Assembly (NCBI GenBank): GCA_027886175.1
Contig: JAJNNQ010000075.1
Location: forward strand, 34,192,501-34,256,500
From: Phylloscopus collybita
Taxonomy: Eukaryota; Chordata; Aves; Passeriformes; Phylloscopidae
Direction of reading: 5' to 3'
DNA length: 64,000 nucleotides
Made by a program: the position numbers and the translations under genes. The notes below the pieces were generated by a model. That model was not told the DNA's origin. It saw only the letters and a program-made list of their open reading frames with translations, and made no database searches. Shown piece after piece: positions 23,749 through 33,761 of the stretch (the first letter of the stretch is position 1; each line of letters starts with the position of its first letter).

Positions 23749-23828
23749 CTGGCACAGTGATGATGACCCTTTGCCGTTTACCCAACTGAAGGTTGTGATG
23801 AGCAGTGTTGTTTATCTGATGTGCCAGC
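23749..23828 (+). ncRNA. SNORD87: C/D box snoRNA SNORD87, copy 1
   Basis: An 8-bp terminal stem (GCTGGCAC 23749-23756 with GTGCCAGC 23821-23828) encloses a C box GTGATGA (23757-23763), D' box CTGA (23786-23789), C' box GTGATGA (23795-23801) and D box CTGA (23816-23819). The D' antisense element TTTGCCGTTTACCCAACTGA matches the core of human SNORD87 (U87), a guide for 28S rRNA 2'-O-methylation in the nucleolus. The D box is 76 nt upstream of the 3' splice site ending at 23895, the usual distance for intronic C/D snoRNAs. Confidence 0.92.
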
Positions 23829-23895
23829 TAATCAGTAAGGTTTTTCCAGTTTGATTTGCTCCTGTCATTTCTGATTTAATTTATTTTTTTTCAAG

Positions 23896-24000
23896 GTTTT
23901 GTGACATGAGATGACCACTGCTGCTGTCGTCCAGCCTTGTGTGTGCACACAGGGCCAACAGGAGAGCCCACCCACTTCTAGAAGTGTGGGTGTTAAAGGA
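23896..24000 (+). ncRNA. SNHG6: SNHG6 exon between the two snoRNAs (3' end uncertain)
   Basis: The 5' edge is set by the polypyrimidine-AAG acceptor ending at 23895. The donor is not clear; GTCAGT at 24001 is one candidate. It separates the introns holding SNORD87 copies 1 and 2. Confidence 0.5.
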
Positions 24001-24268
24001 GGTCAGTTGCTTTTTTATTGTCACAGTACTCAGGCTCCTGCAGGCTGTACTGCCACCCAGGGAAAGCCTGTACTGGCCACATTGGCAACCATCCTTTCCT
24101 TGTGGTACTGCTGCAAGTCTTCCAATTCTCAAGCTTATGGGAGAAACTGGGGAGAAGCAAAGATAAAATGTTGTGCTCTTTCTGCAGAAAATCCCTTAAT
24201 ATTGCTTCTCAAAAACAGTGATTTATAAAGGAATTCTATTTCAGTCTACCCTTAAAAGAGTAATTTTT

Positions 24269-24345
24269 CTGGCATAATGATGAGACTTTTGCCGTTTACC
24301 CATCTGAATGTTTTTTGATGTGTGTCTTGAGATCTGAAATGCCAG
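24269..24345 (+). ncRNA. SNORD87: C/D box snoRNA SNORD87, copy 2
   Basis: The terminal stem CTGGCAT/ATGCCAG encloses a C box ATGATGA (24277-24283), D' box CTGA (24304-24307), C' box TGATGT (24316-24321) and D box CTGA (24334-24337). The D' guide TTTTGCCGTTTACCCATCTGA shares 15 consecutive bases with copy 1, while the segments between C' and D have diverged. The D box is 78 nt upstream of the acceptor ending at 24415. It is therefore a second, apparently functional paralogue in the next intron. Confidence 0.9.
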
Positions 24346-24415
24346 TGAGGGTCATACTTTGTACAAGATTGATTAAGGGTACAGGAAACTAACTCATTAT
24401 TGTTATTGTTCTTAG

Positions 24416-24665
24416 CTTAAAAACAGCAGCCTGGAATGTGGAGTTCTAATGCACTTGGAAATGCTTCCATTGCCCTTCCTGCTCGTCAGAAACACTGCTT
24501 GGTTCTACAGTACAGCAGGGAGTAGCTGTTCACTGAAAATGAATAATCCTGGGATGAAGTTCAGGGTGGAGTGTCACTCTAGAAGGAGAGGTGGCCTTAT
24601 GGGCAGTCTTAGAACTTCGTATGAACTTTTGGGTGTATCTAATAAATGAATCAAAAGTGAATAAG
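24416..24665 (+). ncRNA. SNHG6: SNHG6 terminal exon
   Basis: Acceptor ATTGTTATTGTTCTTAG ends at 24415. AATAAA at 24641-24646 predicts cleavage near 24660-24670. A poly-T run (24764-24783) lies just beyond. The end is inferred from the signal. Confidence 0.6.
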
Positions 24666-25821
24666 GCAAAGATTAAAATGCAGGGAAACCTGTGTTGTCT
24701 AAATGAGTGTTTACAGTGTTAGTAGTGGGCATGAATAAAATCTTGGATTTCTGTTTTCAGTAATTTTTTTTTTTTTTTTTTTTGTTGAAGCTATGGGAGC
24801 AGTAGCACTCTGATCCTGCTGGATGACATCCTGGGTAGGAGTAATGCAACCCTTAAATATTCAGCTTTGACAGGAAGGCTGTACAATTTTACTACAGCTT
24901 TTTTATTTATGTGTATCTCCTGGATGCAAGGCTTGCTGAGGATCGTGTCTGGAGCTATATCCTTACTGGGCAGATGAAACACAGGGAAGCCCATAGCTGG
25001 GGAAGCATCCTGTGCTCCGAACACCTCATCTGCTACCACACATTCTACATTTGTTCTTATAGCGAGGTAGAGTTAAACTTACTGGCCTACCTGCCTACCA
25101 GGTTGTCTAATACTTTTTTTACCTAACTGTAGCACTCTACTGTTCCCTGCAGTCCATACAAAATAATGTGGAAACACTGGGTTTTGCAGGTTGGGGTGAT
25201 TTGGTGGGTTTCTTTTGTGGTTTGTTCTACAGGTTTTTTTGTTTGGTTTGGGTTTTGGTTGCAGGAGCATCTGGCATCCTTGTCTAATCTCCTGGTAATG
25301 TAAAAAAAGACACAGAATATGAAGCAGTATGATAATACTTTTATACATTTCAAAATCTATATACCATGAGTAATTAAAGACTGTTGACTTAAACTATGAA
25401 AAGAGTTTTAATGGTCTTAAAATTCCTTAACCCTTTGGGTGATACATTTGAAAAGAAGCAACAAGAAAAACTGCAGAATTCAGGTAGCTGGAATAAAACA
25501 TTAGATTCTGAACTGGTGGTTTAATTTTTAGTTGTAGTCTTATTAAAAAATCTTGAATCCTAAATTACTCCTTGCTTAACTGAATGAAGAGTGGTAGGGA
25601 GGAAGAGAAGTTCTGGGTAAGACTGTATTCTGAAGCCATGGCTTTCCAAGATGAAGACATCCCTCCCACCTACCTTCAAATAACTTGTAATTCAACTCCT
25701 GTCAGCTGTGTTTTGTTCCTTGGTAAAACATGACTGAACTGTCTTTTAAGTTTTTTGTATTTTTGTATTTTTAACTGTTGCCTCTCAAAAAGCCAAAGCC
25801 TCAGGCTTTAGAGTGGAGTTT
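24666..25821 (-). other. Convergent interval with the MCMDC2 3' UTR
   Basis: SNHG6 and MCMDC2 end tail to tail. Minus-strand polyadenylation candidates are ATTAAA at about 25520-25525 and 25408-25413, and AATAAA at 24902-24907. I cannot choose between them. A T/G-rich run lies at 25210-25262. Confidence 0.4.
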
Positions 25822-25988
25822 TTACTCTTCATTAGTGTTAATGTGAATTCCTGGGCTGTAGGCAGCAATAAACTTCAGCAGTTGATGGTGACACTGCATG
25901 AGGTAAATATCTCTCTGTTGCAGGGAGTTCTCATCACTGAGGTCGAACGGAAATACAGGATTTGGTGCTACACATAATGCAGATGTGC
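25822..25988 (-). CDS. MCMDC2: MCMDC2 coding exon 14 (residues 626-680)
   Basis: The exon follows acceptor TTTGCCTAG and carries ALCVAPNPVFPFDL and RDIYLTQCHHQLLKFI, ending NTNEE then TAA (25824-25822). It matches the conserved C-terminal tail of the family. Confidence 0.93.
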
Positions 25989-28900
25989 CTAGGCAAAGAA
26001 GAAATTAAGCTGTAAGACTTGGTATTTGCCAGTATTATGAGGGGGAAAAAAGAGCTGTGATGCGAATTAGTAATGTAATCCTAGATCATAATTCTTACCT
26101 TGCTTCCAAATCTGTGTGTGAACAAATATGACTGATACTTAATAAACAAAAAAAACCCCTCCAACCCTTGTTACTGGTTTCCCCAGGGAGGGAAATCTGT
26201 CCTTACCCTGAGCAATGCCTTAAATAAACCAGCATGAAGGACAGACTTGGTGCTGGCCTGGGGCCTTGTTACATACAGCATTAAGACAAACTGACAGACT
26301 TCTCCAATAGCAGTCTTCAACAGTTCTGGGTTTTGATTTGAAATTACCTGCTATTGCATGCAGTGGATTAGACTTTTTTTCAGACTGACAAAATGTAACG
26401 GTGATGCACCCAAGACTAAGGAGCTGTTGTGCATTACTTACCATGTTTTAGGGTCAGCGATGACTCGAGTAACAAGACTGCAATCACTGCATCTTCCTCA
26501 AGTACTGTCTGTCTTAAACTGAGCTTGGCATGAGCCTTAGCCAGTGAAATCCTGAGAGATCAATATAAGCATGTTAGAAATAAAAAATACTGCAGGCATG
26601 AATGCAATGTATATTGCTCTGTGTCAAGCACTTGGGTGAATTAAAAGTTAACACAGGTGGTTTTTTTCATACTTCAGCTGTGCAGTTACACTTACCACTG
26701 ACAAAATACGCATTGTGCATTACTTGTGCTCAAAAGTGGAACTTGGCATGTTAGCCATTAATACTATTTTTGCTCCCATAATAAAGCTGTACATATTTAA
26801 ATCCCATTCCTTTTCTAGATAGCTTTAATAATGATACATGTTTTGTAAATATCTGGGTTCTTGTGGGTTTTTTTGCCTGGCAGAGTTGTTCAAACTTGGA
26901 TTTCTTTTAGCAGTGTCAATATGTAAAATAAATGGCATTCATAAATAGCAAATAAGATTATTTATGCTTGAGCTTTTTAAGTTTTATGTAGATTTTTATT
27001 AAGCAAGCTCCTGAGCAGATTAGCAAATTTCTCTTTGCAAATGGAAAGTGGGACATACAGAGTTTTTAGTGCCGAGGCTGATAATGTTGATCCATGAATG
27101 GAATCTCTTCTCACCCTGCGACTTGCAAGATAATAGCCCTGAATGAGACTTTCTGCTTCTGGACTTAGTTCAACATGAAGATTCCTAGCAAACAAAATAA
27201 ACTAGAGAGAGGGCATACATTGTAAATATTTAGCGGGAAAATAAGGAATTGACCTTTTTTCACACCTTTAAATATACCAGTGGCATAGTAATAATACAGG
27301 CTGGACAATATATTTTACTAATATATTTTACTAATAGCTTTATTAGTAGACAGTTGTCACCATTTGGCTGTGCAGAATAAGGAAAATATGAAGGATAATA
27401 GTGACAGATCTTGGACAGTAACAGAATTATAGAATGGCTTGGGTTGGAAAGGACCTTAAATATTATCTAGTTCCAGCACTCCTGCAATGGGCAGGGACAC
27501 TTTCCAACAGACCAGGTTGCTCAGAGCCCCATCCAGCCTGGCCTTGAACACTTCCGGGGGAGAATTTAATTAGAATGGAATATTAACTTCTACTACAGAT
27601 TGGAAGCTTTTTGGTCAAAAATAGATATTGGAGATCTGTTGTCATATGAATGTTAACTTAGTATGTTTTCCAGAAACACACTCAAACTGTATTTATTATA
27701 CTGACCCTTTTCAAGAACTGAAGCTGCTTTTGTCAATGATCCTGATAGTGCTGGTGGGAATATGGTGGGGGAAAGGGGAGAAAGTATTAGAAGTTAAGCA
27801 GACAGCAGAGAGATCCTTCTGATGCCAAAACCAGGATGATATTCACAAATAGAATGCATTTCTAAATTACTGTGTATAATCTGTTACCTCCTCATAGTCC
27901 TGTGTTGTGAACTGATGTGAGACTTTGTACAGCATGGCTTCAGGATTAATGGCTTTTTTCAAGATATGGTGTACAACAGGAGAAGACAGGCGACAGGAAG
28001 GAAACTCATTGTAGATCAAGAGCCCAAAATCATCTACCAGGTTAGCTGGAATCAAACTCACATCCTAAAGAGAAGAACCATAGAAAGAAAGCATCTATTT
28101 TATTTTGGGCTTTTGACTCGTAGAAGCATCATGGTGTTTTATATCTGAAATAGCCTATATCCACTTATACTGCAAGATTATCTAATGAATTACCTGTAAT
28201 ACTTGGTAAAATTTTATTTGAATGACACCTACTTTTTTTGGGAAAGCCATCTCATTTTAGAAGATACTTGATGTTAAAGTTACTTAAGTTGTGACATTCT
28301 GGGAAATACAAGTTTTATTGTTTTCATTATTTTATAGGTGGAAATAGACACAAATGACAGCTATAGCACACTTCCTCTCACAACAAGGCATGTGCTTTAC
28401 CATCTGTCCAATTAGAAAGTTCTCCTTTTGTATATGTTTCTTTGAGGAAGAGTCCACATCTACAAAGGACCAAAAGTTGGTCTGTACTGAAACAGTAACT
28501 TGTTGGTCAGCCTCTTCTCCGTACTTCTTCCCAGGAATAAATACTGTTGTTGTTCTGCTCTCTAGCACTAGGATAAGACAAAATTCATTAGTTACGTGAC
28601 GGATTTAGCTTAGCTATAAATTCTAGTCCCACACATCTGAAATCAGTCATGATTGTGATTTTGCTGAATTGTTATGATTAATGAATGTCTGCAGTGTAGC
28701 AGCTTTAAGTTTACATGACCTTGGCCTTTTTGTCTTTGTGTCTTACACAGACCCATTAAAAACAGCATGCAGATTTTTGCAGTGTTTGAGGGCCATAAGC
28801 CATGGAACAAACCTAGCCTTGAATGTGCCTATTTGTTTAGTTCTGTCCCCTCATTTGTTAGGAGGTGGGAGATTACCAGACTGTAGAAGTTCAAGTTTAT

Positions 28901-30388
28901 CCTTTTTATATGAACTTAAGTCTCCTATGTAACAGATGCCACCTTTGGCCAGCACAGCGCTGCAGGCTTGAATACTGGCACTTCCATGTTTATCTTTGGA
29001 CACAGAAGGAAAAATGTCACTGGAAGGTGGGTGTCGTATGCCACGAGGCAGAAGGCATAAGCTGTAATTCAGAAGCCTGGAGGATTAAATAATTCTGTCA
29101 GTCATAAACTGTTAAATTACTCACTTCTAATAAAACTTAAGAAGTATTAAGATGAACTTAGAAACAACAACAACCCCTTAACATGAGACCAGCATCAAAA
29201 CTAATCGTTTCACTTCGAATGCAAAAGTAGAGGTTCAAGCCTGCTCTCCAACAGCTGTCATCAAGACTGTATTTCTTATGGATTAAACATGAGGCAAATC
29301 GTGGGCTGCAGAAGTAATTTCTAGGAAATCAAGGATGTCTCGTAATTTAACCCCACATTGTTAACTCCTCTTTCTATTCTACAGAATTTTTCCCAGTGAT
29401 TTAGAAGTTGAGAGGTTTAGTAATTCTGGCCATCTGGGAAAAATGAAAAGGCTGGAACTTGTAAGCTCTGCCTTCCTGAGTTACACACTCCCCTCCAATT
29501 CTTTTGGAGAAAGAAGGTATAAAATATCTTTTTCATCCTTTGTACTATGTTCTTTGGCACAGAGAGGTTGCAAATTGTCTGTCTGGTTCCACAATCAAAG
29601 GCTCTTAATGATTTTAAGATGTCAGAGCATGGTTTGTCCTACTAGTATGACCTGGAAGAAAATGACTAAATAAAATTAGTAAGAATTAGTAAATAGGGTA
29701 TTGCACCAATGGAAATATGTAGGAAATGCCTACTTTGACAGGCTGCTGACAGTAAATACTGTGCACATGCAAAATAGTACAAATTGCAATACTGATCATG
29801 ATTTACAGTGTGCAACCTTTTTAATATTAACCAGATGCTTTGATTCTTAAAACAGTGAACTCCTGCTTCTGTTAAGAAATCTTAATCTTAAAAGAAATGT
29901 TGCAGTTCCTGTTTTTAACAATTTGAACTAATTTCTGCAGCTAAATTTTGAAGTGGTCTTAAGTTTTGGGATTGTTTTCACAACAAAAAATACGAGTGAA
30001 TTGGTTGAAAAACTTCCAAATGAAAATAAAATTCCTACCCCTTTCAGAGATCTTAAATTACAGAAGGAGAAAGTAATTTTGTTTAAAATAATGTAAATCT
30101 GAGCATATTGTACTTTTCTGCAGTATATGTAAAATTGTTTTAACAGTTGCACGAATAGGTAAATACATAAAATGCATAGTGAAAAATACCTAAAGGCAAC
30201 AACAACCAGATTTATAATCTGTTTGTAAAGATATATGTGAATTCTGATACCTTAATTGAATGGGTTTAATGAAAAAGAGATATAAAAATGTAAATATCTA
30301 TTTGGACACTGCTTATTTATTTGAAAGGCCAATAGCTGGGAATCAGTGATGAGAGGGCTTAAATTGACGCAAGGTTTGAAAAGTTGAG

Positions 30389-30424
<36 letters not shown>

Positions 30425-33400
30425 ACCCGCTTCTGGGACAGCCTCCAGTTTAGATTTTAGAAGAATGGTTTATCTGAGCTCTGCAAAACACTGCTAGTGT
30501 TAACTTCTTACCATAACCTTACGACAGTTTTAGGAGGTTTTATAATTAAGTTCTGTTCTAGATTTATCATTTGAAAGAAACAAAAATGTCCCAGGGATAA
30601 AAACTGAATATTTAACTAAGTTGGAACCTTGCATATTCTTTTAAAACAAAGTCTCTAGCTTTTCATGTAAGACCGATCCTATCATTTTTAAAAAGACTAG
30701 ATTTTAAATTCTAATTTATGTGGAAAAAAAAGGAATCTCTTTACCTGTCAATTACTAGTGTGTCACTTGTCATAATCAAGAGATCCAGATAATCTGCATT
30801 TTCTTTTTCACACGTCTGTACTAGACTCAGCAATATTGCAAGTTTAAGAGTATTGTAAGTGCCTGGTGGAACAACTTGAGAAGCAAAGATGTTGGCCAGG
30901 ACAGCAGGAAACCTCCAGCATGAACTTGAAGTCAGTGAGAGCAAATACTTAAAATTGTCACTGACAAAAGAAGGACCTAATGGAAACAAAGTACAGGTGA
31001 ACAAACCTGTAAATATAATGAAAACACTAAAGAGACCTATGCAAGTTATGCAAGACCTATGTTAGAACAAATCACCATTGGAGTCTTGATACAAAAACTT
31101 ACAACAAATACATCTCTGTATTAAACACAAATTCAGAATGTAAGCATCTGACAGTTTTACTGCTAAAAAGGTAGCAGACATCATCTGCTAGAACTGAAGG
31201 AATAAGAGAGGAAAAACAAACTGAAATATCAGGTTCCTTTTATATGACTTCAAAGTACTTTCCAATGGATAGGAGAAGATTGAAAGAGAAGTTGAAGAAT
31301 TACAGTAAATGATTAGGGAATTTCCCAATGCATGGAAGTGGGCAAAAGCAGATACTCTCACATAACAGGAGGTACACATTTCAGACTGTAAGTGGAAAGT
31401 CCCCAGGTGGTTTTGTAATCTGGACCTCTAGATAAACAACTGTACCAATTCTGAAGATTTTTTTTCTAGGAGGTGTTCAGGGTTTTTAAAGTTAATTTTT
31501 AATGGAACTTTCTTACCATTTGGTTTATAGAGCTGTACACTAGTGACTTCTATACATGCAGTCGCTTGTAGGCCATTTTGCACACAAGCTGGGATTCCTA
31601 TAATCCTGTAGTGGTTCCCTATTGTCATTTTATTGGCCAGTTCATCTGCAAATAATAAAAACCTAAGTGCAGGGGAGCGAAGCTATAGGTAAGTTAGGGC
31701 ACAAAAACAGTTTTAAAGACATGGTCAGAAAACTTCTGCACATTCTGAACGTTTGATTTTATATTTTTATGGCAGAAAATAGCTGGATGCCAGATGGATA
31801 ATGGACTAGAATAAAATGGAGCATACAATTTTAATGATTTAGTGCAAAAGGTAAGGAAGGCACACCAGGTGAGGGAAAATAGATTTAATGATAAAGAAAA
31901 TGGACAATACATTTAGTCCTGCATTGAAAAGAAAATGGATAGCTTTTTGCAAGCATATTTCCTACTCTGAAACTTGTGGCACCACCATTATCAGTCACTG
32001 TCCTATAAAATGTCAGAGAAAAAAACCCAACGCACCAAAGAAGAGACACAAACTATACAGATTTCAAAAAGACACACAAATAGCTTTGTGAACCTTTATA
32101 TTTCTGTGCACCTTAGAAAACCAAATCCCATTTAGTTTTTTGAAAATGAGAATTAGATCCAATCAGATCTCAGTCTCAGCCTGAGAAACACTGTAACCAC
32201 ACTGATCACTAGAGCCAGTAGAAATCTAATACATGCAACTCTCAGTATCTTGACCATAGATTATTCTATACAGTTTTATTATCATTTTAGTACTATTAGT
32301 TCTTTCTATTTAGTTTTCAATAAATGAACCTAGACTTTTGGAATGGAAGAAGATTTTTTTGTTGCTTGTCTCTGTTTTTTGGGGGTCTCTCCAGGAATCA
32401 ATGGAAGTGTGTTGCTGAGTTGTGATTTTTGTTAGGTATTAACATTAGAACTCATTTAATGAGTTTGCAGTGGATGGCAGTGACAGTAGAAGCCATCCAA
32501 AGCCATTCCAAATCTTGATGGAATGTGGAAAACAGCTAGATTGAGGAAGGATGTTAAATATACATGAAGTTAAGTACAGAACAGCAGGACCAAAGGAAGT
32601 AGAAAGGAGGAAAAAACAAGCAACAGTTAGGATAAGACACTGCTGAGCTGGCCAGGGGATTTTGATTAAATGGAGGTGTAAAAGTGACACAAGAATTTTG
32701 CTAAGTACACACTGCAATCATCTGTGCATGCTGCTTTGTCACCTAGCTACTTTTTATAAAATTAAGGGAGTGAGTACAGAAAGAACTGCAATATGAATTA
32801 TGATTTTCACCATTTTAGTGAAAAAAAAAGAAAAAAAAGACCTACAATTGCAAGGGATTATTAAAGATCAATTCTAAAACATATCTGACAGAACTCCAAA
32901 GTTCAGCTTACCTCTCAAGAACAATGTAAATGCCTGAATCCTAAAATGTGATTTATCAATGGAATATCCTTTCAAAGCATTCAGAATTTTAGCATCACTC
33001 ATTTCAACTATTTGCTTATCTTTCAAAAAAAGTAAAGAAAAAGGTTAATTCTCTTGAAAACATATTTCTTAAAAAGACTTGTGTATTTTAAGTGGGCTTT
33101 TTTCACTTAAATATTTTGTTTACTTATTGTGTAACAGAAGTAGGAAACTACCAGATCTAAAAGTAAGATTACATAGATCCTACCACCAAGAACTCTAAAT
33201 TTCATGTCTTCCTGCAGTGGTGAAGAACACAAGCTGCACACAAAATCTGTCCTCACTGTAGCAGATTCTGTAGCTCCAGGGCAATGCACTCTGATGCACC
33301 TAAACCCTAAAAAAAGCAATCATTTACCAACCATTTAAAAGGAGGGCACAGCTTTAGTTTAAAGTTTCCCTTGAAGAACAGAAGCAATTAGAATCCTGGA

Positions 33401-33730
33401 CAGTGAAATTCTAAATTTACGGTGTGTTTCTTCAGATGAGCCTCCCTTACATATTCCACGAAAAGAATCCATCTAATTTATTGTGTTTGGCCACGAGATG
33501 GCAGAGTTTCCTCCTGCACATTCCCAAACTCAACAGCTTGGCCGGGCTTTTCCTTCTGTGAGCCCCTGCGGCTTCTGCCTGGCGTGGGAATGACACGGGA
33601 TATGGATAGTCAGTCACTATTAGAGGTACGTGTCCTCGTAAAGATACCTGTGGGACTTAATCTACAGTCTCCAAACTCTGGGGATTTGTTTCTCTTTTAT
33701 AACTCTATGGTCTCCCTTACAGAAGAAGCC

Positions 33731-33761
<31 letters not shown>

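Larger units (their letters stand above)
21492..24665 (+). ncRNA. SNHG6: snoRNA host gene, SNHG6 equivalent
   Basis: No conserved protein is encoded. Identity rests on two intronic SNORD87-like C/D snoRNAs, the 5'-TOP promoter in a CpG island, and position between TCF24 (same strand) and the 3' end of MCMDC2 (opposite strand), as in human. Supported pieces are the start near 21492, an internal exon 23004-23114 (TTGTTTTAG / GTAAGTATTT), an exon beginning at 23896 (TTTTTTTTCAAG), and a last exon from 24416 (TTGTTCTTAG) with AATAAA at 24641-24646. The exon 1 donor (possibly GTGGGT at 21557) and the donor before the first snoRNA (possibly GTGACT at 23497) are uncertain. The spliced RNA is expected to be a short-lived non-coding transcript. 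Confidence 0.8.
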
